Origin: Nitrobacter hamburgensis X14
Lineage (GTDB): Bacteria > Pseudomonadota > Alphaproteobacteria > Rhizobiales > Xanthobacteraceae
Assembly: GCF_000013885.1 (NCBI RefSeq)
Contig: NC_007964.1
Span: 2,900,001 to 2,964,000, forward strand
Reading direction: 5' to 3'
DNA length: 64,000 nucleotides
How positions within the stretch are numbered: position 1 is the first letter of the stretch; each line of letters begins with the position of its first letter. The notes under the pieces were generated by a model. That model saw only the letters and a list, made by a program, of their open reading frames with translations. It made no database searches and was not told the DNA's origin. Positions 42,765 through 52,281 of this stretch are shown piece after piece. Position numbers and translations under genes: made by a program.

Positions 42765-45305
42765 CAGCACCGCAGCAAGGGTGGTGAGGAGCGACAACGC
42801 CAGCAACTTGCCCATGCTCGCCGTGCCCGGATGGCTCGACAGCCACAGGCTGCCGAACGCGGTCGCGGTGGTCAACGCGCTGAAGAAGATCGCGCGCGTC
42901 AGACTTGATTGCAGCAGATTCGTTCTGCCGGAACGCCACGCCGTGACATAATAAATCTTGAACGCCACGCCGACGCCGAGCAGCAACGGCAGCGCGACAA
43001 TGTTGGCGAAGTTGAGCGGAAGCCCGATCACGACGCATATCTCCAGTGTCACGGCCCCCGCGACCAGCAGCGGCACCAGCGTCAGCAGCACGTCGGTTAC
43101 CCGCCGCAGCGCCAGCCAGAGCAGGATGGCGATCGAGATCAGGGCCCACAGACCTGCCTCGATAAAGGCCCTCACGATGGTGTCGCCGGATTTGAGAATC
43201 GATACCGGCCCGCCGATCGCGTTGGGCTCAGCGGCAAGCACGGCGCCGGCAAACTTTCGCAGTGTCTCATTGTGATCCGGATCGCCGCGCGGCAAGGCTT
43301 CGACGCGCGTGATGCCATCCTCGCTTTTCCAGAGCTTCACGAAATCCGGCGGCAGGGATTTCAGGCTGACAGGTTCGGCCTTCAATAAATTGCGAAGCTG
43401 TTCGAACATGATCTTGAGGGGTTCGACGAACACGGCCTGAGCCTTCTCGCGCGTGGCCTGGTTCGAATCGGCAAGCTTGGTGAGATCGTCGGCCAACCGC
43501 TTTGCAGCCGCAGCGCCCGGCCCCTGATTGTCGGCGGCAGCCTTCCGCAGGCTGGCGGCGGCCCCCTTCAGCGCGCCGACATTCTCCTCGTCGGACGGTG
43601 GCTGATCGACCGAATCCGGATTGAGCGCGGGACCGAGAACCTTGGCGCCCTGCGCGATCAGCTTGAGCTTCTCCGGCTGGTCAGCGGGGACAAAGCTGTC
43701 GAGCGATCTGGTGCTTGCAACTTCAGGCACCTTGGCGAGCCGGGCCTCGACCCGCTTCGCGTCCTGCTCCGACTTGACCATCACGTTGATGGCGTTCGCG
43801 CCGGTCTCCGGATCTTTCCGCAAATCCAGATACGTCGCGATCGATTCGACTTTCGTGCTCCTCAAGTGGATGGGATTGAAATCGAACCGCAGGAAGTAGA
43901 GCGCGGGCGATCCGAGAATCACGACCGCGAGCGTGCAGACCACGATCGCCACGCGATGCTTTTCGAGAAAATGGTCGAGCGGCGCCAGAAACGCGTAGCC
44001 GACAGGCTCTTCCTCACCGGGCGGGTTCAGAAGACGCAGCAACGCTGGAAGCACGGTGATGCTGGCGAGAAAGGCAATCAGCATGCCGACGCCGGCGATC
44101 TTGCCGAGTTCCGAAACACCCTTGTAATCCGTCGGCAGGAACGACAGGAAGCCCGCCGAAGTCGCCATCGCCGCCAGCGACAACGGGACCGCCGAACGCT
44201 TCGCCGCCACCAGCAGCGCCGTTTCCAGATCGTTGCTCTTGAAGCGTTCGGAGCGGTACCGGACGCTATACTGAATGCCGAAGTCGACGCCCAGTCCGAT
44301 GAACAGCACGGCAAACGCGATCGATAGCAGATTGAGCGATGTCACCATCATAAGGCCGAGCGCCGTCGTAATCGCCAATCCGATGAACAGCGTCGCGAAC
44401 ACCGCGAAGATGATTTTCGGCGAGCGCAACGCCAGCCAGAGAATCACCAGCACGACCAGCATCGTGCCGATGCCGTTGGCGACGGCGCCCTCCTGCACGG
44501 TGGCGAATTCCTCGTTGGCGATCGGAACCGGCCCGGTCAGCCGGACGCGGGCGTCCAACTTGCCGGCAAGATCCAGATCGATGGCGGCTTTCCGGATCGC
44601 ATCGGTGGCATCCTTGCCGGGCTCGAGTGCGTTGAAATCGAGGTACGGCTTGACCTGGATCAGCGAGCGGCGGTCGGAAGCGGTCAGCGGTTTGTCGCTC
44701 GCGAGCTGACGCCAGGAAAAGGTGCCGCTCCCCCTGGTCAGGACGTCCTCGACGCTTTGGGCGATCAGCGAGAACGGCCGCGCCGTGCTGTCCAGCGAGA
44801 ATTGCCCCCGCTTCAAGCCCGCCAGCCCGGTTTCGAGCGCGCCGGTCAGCCCACGCAAACTCGGGTCGCCGGCCATGATCTCCACCAGCGGCGCGGCCTC
44901 GCCGAATTGGCTGGTGACCTGCTTGACCTCGGCGGTCGGCAGGAAAAGCAGGCCATTGTGCTCAAAAAACGGGCCGCCGCCGAGAAGCTGAACAGCCTCG
45001 AAATGGTCGTGGTCGCTGGCGAGCTTTGCTGCCAGCATGGCGCCTGCGGTGCTGGCAAACTCCGGCGTCGGGGCCTCCACGACCGCAAGAATCAGCCGTT
45101 CTTGGTCGAACGCCTTCTCGAAAGCGATGTCGCGCTGCCGCCAATCCAGATCGGGCGATATCAACTTATTGATATCAGTGTTGATTTGGAAGTTTCTCGC
45201 CGTATAAAAGACCGCCCCGGACGCCAGCACAATCGCAACCAACGCAGTAACCAAAGCAAATCGTGTGCAAGTCTTAACGATCGAAACAACAATAGCTGTC
45301 AGCAC
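42717..45305 (-). CDS. hpnN: Hopanoid transporter HpnN (RND/MMPL family)
   Basis: 862 residues if the GTG at 45305 is the start; a TTG at 45335 would add ten. Two halves of six helices each, with large periplasmic loops; INTDINKLISPDLDWRQRD after helix 1 and FIGLGVDFGIQYSVRYR in the first core are typical of the family. HpnN moves hopanoids to the outer membrane in Rhodopseudomonas palustris (known from literature). Located between hpnO and ispH. Confidence 0.9.
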   Translation of the reverse strand: MLTAIVVSIVKTCTRFALVTALVAIVLASGAVFYTARNFQINTDINKLISPDLDWRQRDIAFEKAFDQERLILAVVEAPTPEFASTAGAMLAAKLASDHDHFEAVQLLGGGPFFEHNGLLFLPTAEVKQVTSQFGEAAPLVEIMAGDPSLRGLTGALETGLAGLKRGQFSLDSTARPFSLIAQSVEDVLTRGSGTFSWRQLASDKPLTASDRRSLIQVKPYLDFNALEPGKDATDAIRKAAIDLDLAGKLDARVRLTGPVPIANEEFATVQEGAVANGIGTMLVVLVILWLALRSPKIIFAVFATLFIGLAITTALGLMMVTSLNLLSIAFAVLFIGLGVDFGIQYSVRYRSERFKSNDLETALLVAAKRSAVPLSLAAMATSAGFLSFLPTDYKGVSELGKIAGVGMLIAFLASITVLPALLRLLNPPGEEEPVGYAFLAPLDHFLEKHRVAIVVCTLAVVILGSPALYFLRFDFNPIHLRSTKVESIATYLDLRKDPETGANAINVMVKSEQDAKRVEARLAKVPEVASTRSLDSFVPADQPEKLKLIAQGAKVLGPALNPDSVDQPPSDEENVGALKGAAASLRKAAADNQGPGAAAAKRLADDLTKLADSNQATREKAQAVFVEPLKIMFEQLRNLLKAEPVSLKSLPPDFVKLWKSEDGITRVEALPRGDPDHNETLRKFAGAVLAAEPNAIGGPVSILKSGDTIVRAFIEAGLWALISIAILLWLALRRVTDVLLTLVPLLVAGAVTLEICVVIGLPLNFANIVALPLLLGVGVAFKIYYVTAWRSGRTNLLQSSLTRAIFFSALTTATAFGSLWLSSHPGTASMGKLLALSLLTTLAAVLLFQPALMGRPRDLGK

Positions 45306-45882
45306 ATTCTTTCTTTCTGCTACCGCAATATGCAAAAGGCATGGAATCCCGGCCCGGTTCTTCCGCCTGATCTAGTTGAATGAATTTGACATTCGATACC
45401 CACTTTGCGGCAAACCTGGCAAGCGAATGTCAGATTCAAAATTCCACACAAACCCCTAATAGTTGCTTGGGGGTTTGTATTCTGTTGTCTTCAGGAGCGC
45501 GACAAAGTGGCATAAAACGCGTCGTTGTTTTGATTCGAGGTGATTGCCGGACGGCTTGAACCGGCTTGATACAGATAACATTGCGGATCACAAAGTGACG
45601 AACAGGTGAGGCTATCGCTGCTGGGTTGTGGCTGCATCATAATACCTGCACCTGTATCACGACACCATCACGTGTAATCCGTCCATCAACCTTAGTGGCC
45701 GAAAGGTCTGCGGCATTGGGACGTTTTGTTCTGACGCAGAGGGTCATGTATGTCATAGCGTTGAAATCCCAGGATCGCGACCCATAGATTAAGTACTTGT
45801 GACTTTTCCTGAAGACACGTGTGATTTTAAGAAGAAACGTTCGGACCTATATGGAGTTAAAGTATAATGCGTAAGGTGCAAA
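45306..45882. other. Long divergent intergenic region before ispH
   Basis: 577 bases. Contains an inverted repeat ACAAACCCC...GGGGTTTGT (45448-45478), an AT-rich stretch and a TATAAT (45863-45868) just before ispH. A seven-codon open frame (MRKVQID) starts at ATG 45867 and its stop overlaps the TTG of ispH out of frame. No riboswitch fold recognised. Confidence 0.4.
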
Positions 45883-46827
45883 TTGACTGACGCTCGTCCG
45901 ATTGAAGTTCTCCTAGCGCAGCCGCGTGGATTCTGCGCGGGCGTCGTCCGCGCGATCGAGATCGTCGAGTGCGCGCTGGAGAAGTATGGCCCCCCGGTGT
46001 ACGTCCGCCACGAGATCGTTCACAACAAGTACGTCGTCGAAAGCCTGAAGAACAAGGGCGCGATCTTCGTCGAGGATCTGTCCGAGGTTCCGCCTAAGGC
46101 CGTCACCGTGTTCAGCGCCCACGGCGTTGCGCGGAGCGTGGAAGAAGAGGCTGCCGCACGCGGTTTGCCCGTGCTCAACGCCACCTGCCCGTTGGTGACA
46201 AAGGTTCACAATCAGGGCAAACGCTACAAGTCCAAGGGACGGACCCTGATCCTGATCGGCCACGCCGGCCATCCCGAGGTTGAAGGAACCATGGGACAGG
46301 TTCCGGGCCCTGTCCTGCTGGTCCAGGATGTCGACGACGTCGCGGCCCTGACGCTGCACGCCGACACCCCGGTCGCCTATATCACCCAGACGACACTCAG
46401 CGTCGACGACACCAAGGACATCATTCTCGCGCTCCAGCAGCGTTTCACCGATATCCAGGGCCCTGACACACGGGATATCTGCTATGCAACACAAAATCGG
46501 CAATCTGCGGTAAGAGACCTCAGCAAGCTGGTGGATGTCATCCTCGTAGTCGGAGCAGCCAATAGTTCAAACTCGAACCGGCTGCGCGAAATTGGGACTG
46601 AAGTCGGCGTTGCAAGTTATCTCATCGCCGACGGCAGCGAACTCAATGCTGAATGGCTTAGAGATGCGAAAACCGTGGGCATCACGGCCGGCGCATCGGC
46701 GCCGGAGGTGCTTGTCGATGATGTCATCGAGGCCTTGAGACGCATCGGTCCGGTTGCTGTTTCGGTGCTGCCGGGACGGGAAGAAAACATCGAATTCCGC
46801 CTTCCGTCTGAACTGACCCCAGCCTGA
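45883..46827 (+). CDS. ispH: 4-hydroxy-3-methylbut-2-enyl diphosphate reductase IspH (LytB)
   Basis: 314-residue iron-sulfur enzyme of the MEP isoprenoid pathway, giving IPP and DMAPP. The three cluster cysteines are Cys18 (GFCAG), Cys102 (NATCPLV) and Cys200 (DICYAT), and the TQNRQ motif follows. The only sensible start in frame is TTG 45883, preceded by AAGG. It lies directly before hpnH, so this copy probably serves hopanoid synthesis; a separate housekeeping copy elsewhere is common in this group but not visible here. Confidence 0.93.
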   Translation: MTDARPIEVLLAQPRGFCAGVVRAIEIVECALEKYGPPVYVRHEIVHNKYVVESLKNKGAIFVEDLSEVPPKAVTVFSAHGVARSVEEEAAARGLPVLNATCPLVTKVHNQGKRYKSKGRTLILIGHAGHPEVEGTMGQVPGPVLLVQDVDDVAALTLHADTPVAYITQTTLSVDDTKDIILALQQRFTDIQGPDTRDICYATQNRQSAVRDLSKLVDVILVVGAANSSNSNRLREIGTEVGVASYLIADGSELNAEWLRDAKTVGITAGASAPEVLVDDVIEALRRIGPVAVSVLPGREENIEFRLPSELTPA

Positions 46828-46874
46828 TCCCCTTTCAATGTCCACGGCTGGTAACACCAGAGAGAACACTTCTA

Positions 46875-48044
46875 ATGGCAATACCGTTTTTTAAAGAACT
46901 GAAGATCGGCGGATATCTGATCAAGCAGAAGATGCTGGGTCGCAAGCGCTATCCGCTTGTGCTGATGCTCGAGCCGCTGTTCCGCTGCAATCTCGCCTGC
47001 GCCGGATGCGGCAAGATCGACTATCCCGATGCGATCCTCAACCGCCGCATGACCGCTCAGGAATGCTGGGACGCTGCCGAGGAATGCGGCGCGCCGATGG
47101 TTGCAATTCCCGGCGGCGAGCCGCTGATCCACAAGGAGATCGGCGAAATCGTGCGCGGTCTCGTCGCGCGCAAGAAGTTCGTCTCGCTCTGCACTAATGC
47201 GCTTCTGCTGGAGAAGAAGCTCGATCTGTTCGAGCCCTCGCCCTATCTGTTCTTCTCGGTCCATCTCGATGGCCTGAAGGAGCACCACGACGAGTCGGTA
47301 TGCCAGACGGGCGTGTTCGATCGTGCCGTCTCCGCGATCAAGGCGGCGAAGGCGCGCGGCTTCACCGTCAACGTCAACGCCACGATCTTCGACAACTATC
47401 CGGCCGAAGAGATCGCAAAGTTCCTCGACTTCACGACCGAGCTTGGCGTCGGCGTCTCGATGTCGCCGGGCTACGCCTATGAGCGCGCGCCCGATCAGGA
47501 GCACTTCCTGAACCGCACCAAGACCAAGAAGCTGTTCCGCGACGTGTTCGCGCGCGGCAAGGGCAAGAAGTGGAACTTCATGCACTCCGGCCTGTTCCTC
47601 GACTTTTTGGCCGGCAATCAGGAATATCACTGCACGCCATGGGGGATGCCCGCGCGCAACATCTTCGGCTGGCAGAAACCCTGCTACCTGCTCGGCGAGG
47701 GCTACACCAAGACCTTCAAGGAATTGATGGAAACCACCGACTGGGACAGCTACGGCACCGGCAAATACGAAAAGTGCGCCAACTGCATGGCGCATTGCGG
47801 TTACGAGCCGACCGCGGCCACTGCGGCGCTGAACAATCCACTCAAGACGATGTGGGTGGCGCTGCGCGGCGTTCGGACCACCGGACCGATGGCGCCCGAG
47901 ATCGATCTGACCAAGCAGCGTCCGGCGCAGTACATTTTCGCCCAGCAGGTTGAGAAAACGCTGACGGAGATCCGCAAGGACGAGGCTGCGGCCGCCGCTG
48001 CCAAACAAGCGGCAAAAGAGCAAAAGGCTTCCACCGCAGCCTGA
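46875..48044 (+). CDS. hpnH: Adenosyl-hopene transferase HpnH (radical SAM)
   Basis: 389 residues. Radical SAM cluster CNLACAGC (Cys38, Cys42, Cys45), SAM-binding GGEPLIH and a C-terminal SPASM-like Cys set (KCANCMAHCGYEP). HpnH joins a 5'-deoxyadenosyl group to diploptene, the first step of side-chain extension. Starts 47 bases after ispH, likely same transcript. The C-terminus is Ala/Lys-rich. Confidence 0.95.
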   Translation: MAIPFFKELKIGGYLIKQKMLGRKRYPLVLMLEPLFRCNLACAGCGKIDYPDAILNRRMTAQECWDAAEECGAPMVAIPGGEPLIHKEIGEIVRGLVARKKFVSLCTNALLLEKKLDLFEPSPYLFFSVHLDGLKEHHDESVCQTGVFDRAVSAIKAAKARGFTVNVNATIFDNYPAEEIAKFLDFTTELGVGVSMSPGYAYERAPDQEHFLNRTKTKKLFRDVFARGKGKKWNFMHSGLFLDFLAGNQEYHCTPWGMPARNIFGWQKPCYLLGEGYTKTFKELMETTDWDSYGTGKYEKCANCMAHCGYEPTAATAALNNPLKTMWVALRGVRTTGPMAPEIDLTKQRPAQYIFAQQVEKTLTEIRKDEAAAAAAKQAAKEQKASTAA

Positions 48045-48114
48045 CGCCAGCACACTCTTTCGCAGAGCTAGTCTAATTCGGCTCGGGGCTGTCCCCAATC
48101 ACCGATGCGGCCCT

Positions 48115-48217
48115 AGAGCCTTTTCGCTTCTGATGGAATCAGAAGCGGGGCTCTATGATTTTGATTTGACGCGTTTTCTTCACGCGAACCGGTATCCACT
48201 TCGCTTGAAAACGCTAT
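48115..48217 (+). repeat. Dispersed hairpin repeat, copy 4
   Basis: Same modules as the other copies: TTCGCTTCTGATGGAATCAG, then TGATTTTGATTTGACGCG, TTCTTCACGCGAACCGG and GAAAACGCTATA. It directly precedes the bidirectional terminator. Confidence 0.85.
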
Positions 48218-48273
48218 AAAAAAAACACCGTCGGCGCTGGAGTTCAATTCTTCAGCGCCGACGGTGTTTTTAT
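48218..48273. terminator. Bidirectional terminator between hpnH and hpnG
   Basis: AAAACACCGTCGGCGCTG pairs with CAGCGCCGACGGTGTTTT (18 bp) around a 13-base loop, with A-run and T-run on the two sides. It ends both converging transcripts. Confidence 0.9.
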
Positions 48274-48317
48274 TGTCGGCGCTTTGAAACCCCGCGGTCC
48301 GGCGGCCGGCGGCGCTG

Positions 48318-49052
48318 TCAGATGTCCGCCGCGACCAGACTCTCGCCGCCCAGCAGAAAGCCGCGGCAGCCGCGCAAGGAGCGGAGCGCCCGATTGAAAT
48401 CGATTCCGGTGGACACTAGCGCGCGCAGGGTCAGCGGATTTCGCGCAAGGCCGCCGAGCACCTTCTTCAGGTCGATGTTGCCGTTCGGCTTGATGGCGCT
48501 GCGGGCAATCGCCGGCAGCGCTCGCGTCGCGGGATCGCTGATCACACGCAAGGCGGCGAAGGGAAGACTCGCTTTCGTGGCATAGGCGGCCGCGATGTGG
48601 CTTTCCATATCGACGGCAGAGGCGCCGGTCACGGCATGAAGTACCGCCTTGCCGGCCTGCCCCACCACGACCTGCTCGACACCGGCAAGCCCGGCGCGGA
48701 CCACCTTCCGACCGCCGAGACCGGTGCCGTCGATCAGTTCCTCGCTGAGCGCGAGGCCTGCCTGCCACCGCGACTCGCCGTCCACGACTTCCGTGGCAAC
48801 CACGACGTCTCCCGACTTCAGGGATGGATCGAGCCCGCCGGCAACCCCGAAGCTGATCACGCCCCGTACCGTGGACGGGTCGAAGCTCGCCAGGAGCGTG
48901 CGCAATTGCCGGGGATTGCTGCTGCTGCAAATGACGGTCATGCCAGGACCCGCGGCGATGCGGGCTTCCTGAACCAGACCGGTCACAATCAGTACCGGCC
49001 GCGGGTCAAAGGCATCGCCCACGGACACGTCAATCGCCGCCCCCAAATTCAC
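48318..49052 (-). CDS. hpnG: Hopanoid phosphorylase HpnG
   Basis: 244 residues of the nucleoside phosphorylase-like family; releases adenine from adenosylhopane to give ribosylhopane phosphate. Marks: SFGVAGGLDPSLKSGDVVVATEVV, ASAVDMESHIAAAYA with the catalytic-site Glu, and a final RALRSLRG region. Starts with GTG 49052, overlapping the shc stop by four bases. Longer in-frame starts reach into shc. Confidence 0.88.
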   Translation of the reverse strand: MNLGAAIDVSVGDAFDPRPVLIVTGLVQEARIAAGPGMTVICSSSNPRQLRTLLASFDPSTVRGVISFGVAGGLDPSLKSGDVVVATEVVDGESRWQAGLALSEELIDGTGLGGRKVVRAGLAGVEQVVVGQAGKAVLHAVTGASAVDMESHIAAAYATKASLPFAALRVISDPATRALPAIARSAIKPNGNIDLKKVLGGLARNPLTLRALVSTGIDFNRALRSLRGCRGFLLGGESLVAADI

Positions 49053-51013
49053 ATCCCGACCCCTACCACCTTGCTGTTGGTGCTTCTCAAATTCCGGTAC
49101 CGCGCCAGCGCCCAGAGCGGGAAGAATCTGGAGTAGCCATGATACCGCAGGTAAAACACCCGTGGAAACCCCGTGGCGGTGAAGCGTTGCTCGTCCCACA
49201 GCCCTTTTTTGGTCTGTGTGTCTATTAGGTACTTCATCCCCCGGGCCACCGCCGGATTTTCGACCTCGCCCGCGGCCATCAAGGCAAGCAAAGCCCAGGC
49301 CGTTTGCGAGGCCGTGGTCGGCGCCCCCTCGAACCCCTTATAGTCGAGCCGGTAGCTGACAGCGTCCTCACCCCAGCCGCCATCGGCATTCTGGATCGAC
49401 ACCAGCCAGTCCACCGCCTTGCGCATCGCCGGATCCTGGTGATCGACCCCGGCGGCATTGAGCGCACAGACCACCGACCAGGTGCCGTAGATGTAGTTGA
49501 GACCCCAGCGGCCGTACCACGACCCCTCCTTGAGCTGGGTCCGGCGCAGATAGTCCACACCGGCCGCCATGGACGGGCTGCTGCGAACGGTCTCGCCGAG
49601 TTGCGCCAGCATCGAGACGCATCGCGCCGTGACATCCTCGGTCGGCGGATCGAGCAACGCCGCATGGTCCGAGAACGGGATGTTGTTGAGATAGTATTCA
49701 AGATTGTCGGCGTCGAACGCCGCAAAGCCGCCGTCCCGGCTCTGCATGCCCTCGATCCACTCGCGGCCGCGCGCGATCGCCTCGTTGTATTTATCGCTGC
49801 GATCGTTGCGGCGTACCCGGTCCATCGCCATGACCACGACAGCGGTGTCATCGAGATCGGGATAGTGGGCGTTGGCGTACTGGAACGCCCAGCCGCCGGG
49901 CCGCACGTCCGGACGTTTCACGGCCCAGTCGCCCTTGAGAACGAGCTCCTGCTTCGGGAGCAGCCAGTCGAGGCTCTTCCCCGCGCCACTCAGCGCCTCG
50001 GGTCCGCCAGCTTCGAGCAGCGCATGACAGGTCAGCGCGGTATCCCAGATCGGCGACACGCAGGGCTGGCAATAGGCCTCATCCTTGCCGATCACCAGAA
50101 GCTTGTCGATTCCGCGCCGTGCCACTGCGCGCGGCGGGTGCTCGGGCGGAAAGCCCAGCGCGTCATACATCATCACCGTATTGACCATCGGCGGAAAGAT
50201 CGCGCCGAGACCGTCCTCGCCGTTGAGGCGCTCCTCGACGAACGCGATCGCCTTTTCTATCGCGCGCGCACGCAGCCGTTTGGGAAACAGCGGTTCGATC
50301 TTGCGCAAGATCCAGTCGAGGCTGTTGAACAGCGTGAACCAGGCCGGGCTTTGATGCGGAGCCCTCTTCGGCGTGCCGACCGTGGCCGGATCCTGAAGAA
50401 ACAATTCGCGGATGCCGATTCCGCGCGGATTGCGCGCGCGCGGCTTCAGCGCCGCCAACACCATCAGCGGCACCATGGTGGTGCGAGCCCAGTAGGAAAT
50501 CTTGTTGATATGGAACGGCGACCACATCGGCAGCAGCATGATCTCGATCGGCAGCACGGGGGCGCTGCGCCATGTCAGCACTTCGAAGAGCGAGAGCAGG
50601 AAGCGCGTGAAGACGTTGACGTTGGCCGCACCGCCGCGGGAGAGGATTGCCTCGCGCGCGCGCGCCATGTGCGGCGCGTCGATGGAATCGCCGATCATCT
50701 TCAGCGCGAAGTAGGCTTTCACGCTGGCGCTCATGTCGAACGGGCCGTCATGCACCAGCGGCCAGCCGCCATGTGCGCCCTGGATGCGACGGAGGTAGAC
50801 CGCGATCTTGGCTTCCAGCGCCGCATCGACCGGCTCGCCGAGATAGTGCCGCAAGAGGACGTATTCGGACGGGATGGTCGCGTCGGCCTCCAGCTCGAAC
50901 ACGAAATGACCGTCCGGCTGCTTGAGGTCCAGAAGCCCGCGCGTCGCGGCGCCGATGCTGCCCCCGAGAGCGGCATCGTCGATCGGCGCGACTGTGGCGT
51001 TTACGGAGTTCAT
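49049..51013 (-). CDS. shc: Squalene-hopene cyclase
   Basis: 654 residues from ATG 51013 (a TTG at 51037 would add 8). Converts squalene to hopene and diplopterol in the inner membrane. The catalytic DLDD (DxDD) is at residues 386-389; several QW-type repeats are visible (e.g. QPDGHFVFELE, QSRDGGFAAFD, QNADGGWGED). Overlaps hpnG downstream; hpnE ends 20 bases upstream. Confidence 0.96.
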   Translation of the reverse strand: MNSVNATVAPIDDAALGGSIGAATRGLLDLKQPDGHFVFELEADATIPSEYVLLRHYLGEPVDAALEAKIAVYLRRIQGAHGGWPLVHDGPFDMSASVKAYFALKMIGDSIDAPHMARAREAILSRGGAANVNVFTRFLLSLFEVLTWRSAPVLPIEIMLLPMWSPFHINKISYWARTTMVPLMVLAALKPRARNPRGIGIRELFLQDPATVGTPKRAPHQSPAWFTLFNSLDWILRKIEPLFPKRLRARAIEKAIAFVEERLNGEDGLGAIFPPMVNTVMMYDALGFPPEHPPRAVARRGIDKLLVIGKDEAYCQPCVSPIWDTALTCHALLEAGGPEALSGAGKSLDWLLPKQELVLKGDWAVKRPDVRPGGWAFQYANAHYPDLDDTAVVVMAMDRVRRNDRSDKYNEAIARGREWIEGMQSRDGGFAAFDADNLEYYLNNIPFSDHAALLDPPTEDVTARCVSMLAQLGETVRSSPSMAAGVDYLRRTQLKEGSWYGRWGLNYIYGTWSVVCALNAAGVDHQDPAMRKAVDWLVSIQNADGGWGEDAVSYRLDYKGFEGAPTTASQTAWALLALMAAGEVENPAVARGMKYLIDTQTKKGLWDEQRFTATGFPRVFYLRYHGYSRFFPLWALARYRNLRSTNSKVVGVGM

Positions 51014-51033
51014 GGCGACTGATGTCCCCCGAT

Positions 51034-52281
51034 TCAACTGGTTTTCAGAACGAGGTCGGCGGCACGGTTGCCGGAGCGGACCGATCCCTCGATGGTTGCC
51101 GGCAGCCCGGTATCAGTCCAGTCGCCGGCCAGAAACAGGTTTTTCCACTCGGTCCGTGCACCCGGACGCAGGGCATTCTGCTCGGGCGAGGCCTCGAATG
51201 TGGCGCGGCGCTCGCGCACGATCTGCCAGGCCGGCATCTCGGCCTCGATACCGGCGACCGCGCAGATGTCCTTCCAGATCGCCCGCGCCAATTCCTCGCG
51301 CGGCATGTCCACCAGCCGGTCGCCGCCGCTGATGGTGATGGAGAAGCGGTCCGGAAACGCGAACAGCCATTCGATCAGGCCATTCACGACCCCCATCATC
51401 GGTGGCTGATGTGGCGGTGGAACGAAACGGAAGTGCGCGTTGACGATGGCGCGGAATTTCGTCGGCACGGTCAGGCCGGGCAGCAGCGCGGCCGCGGGCC
51501 GCGGCGGCACCGCCATCACGACGGCATCGCCCGGACCGAGTGCGATGGTCTGATCGCCGAGCGCAAGCGCCGTGACCTTGCCGTTCGCCATGGTGAGCTG
51601 CCGCACTTCGTGGCCGACATCGACGCTGCCGCCCCTGGCGCGAATGTAGTCGATCGCCGGCTCGATCAGCACTGAGCTCAGCCCGTCGCGCGCGATCAGT
51701 GGGCGGCACGCCTGACCGCCCGCCAACAGCGTTTCGCGAATGATCGCGCCGGCAAGACCGGCCGATCCGTCGGGCGGCTCGATGTTGAGCGCTGCAAGCA
51801 GGAGCGGCAGCATCAGCCTCTTGTAAAGCGCGCCCTCGCACTTGATGACGTCGCCAACCCGTGTACGGGTCTTGGCCCAGACCAGCGGAGCGAGCGCAAA
51901 GTAATCGGCAGGCGAAGTGTCGGGCACCCGGCGGCTGCGGTCGAACACCCAGAACGGGACGCGCCCGTCGTTGATCTGCAGCTTCCAGCGTTTATTGACG
52001 GCAAGATCGATAAACTGGAATTCGGCCTTCGGCGGCCCCTGCAAACCGGCCTCGGTGCCGATCCTACGCGCATAGGCCAGCAGGCTATGGTTGCCGGACA
52101 GCACCAGATGGTTGCCGTTATCGATCGTGAGACTGGTCGCGCCATCGAAATAGGAACGGCAACGCCCGCCGACCTGTTGCGCCGCCTCGTGCACGCGAAC
52201 CAGACAACCCGCGTCGGCCAGACGCACGCCCGCGGAAAGACCGGAAATGCCGGCGCCGACGATATGAACGGTTGTTTGCAT
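51034..52281 (-). CDS. hpnE: Squalene-forming FAD-dependent desaturase HpnE
   Basis: 415-residue amine-oxidase-like flavoprotein, which reduces hydroxysqualene to squalene in the HpnCDE route. N-terminal FAD fold VHIVGAGISGLSAGVRLADAG (residues 5-25); C-terminal FAD block LFLAGDWTDTGLPATIEGSV. The ATG at 52281 overlaps the hpnD stop. Confidence 0.94.
   Translation of the reverse strand: MQTTVHIVGAGISGLSAGVRLADAGCLVRVHEAAQQVGGRCRSYFDGATSLTIDNGNHLVLSGNHSLLAYARRIGTEAGLQGPPKAEFQFIDLAVNKRWKLQINDGRVPFWVFDRSRRVPDTSPADYFALAPLVWAKTRTRVGDVIKCEGALYKRLMLPLLLAALNIEPPDGSAGLAGAIIRETLLAGGQACRPLIARDGLSSVLIEPAIDYIRARGGSVDVGHEVRQLTMANGKVTALALGDQTIALGPGDAVVMAVPPRPAAALLPGLTVPTKFRAIVNAHFRFVPPPHQPPMMGVVNGLIEWLFAFPDRFSITISGGDRLVDMPREELARAIWKDICAVAGIEAEMPAWQIVRERRATFEASPEQNALRPGARTEWKNLFLAGDWTDTGLPATIEGSVRSGNRAADLVLKTS

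Noticed and set aside
45306..45882. Riboswitch before ispH
   Set aside because: The only strong hairpin is short and far upstream; no known riboswitch core could be recognised.
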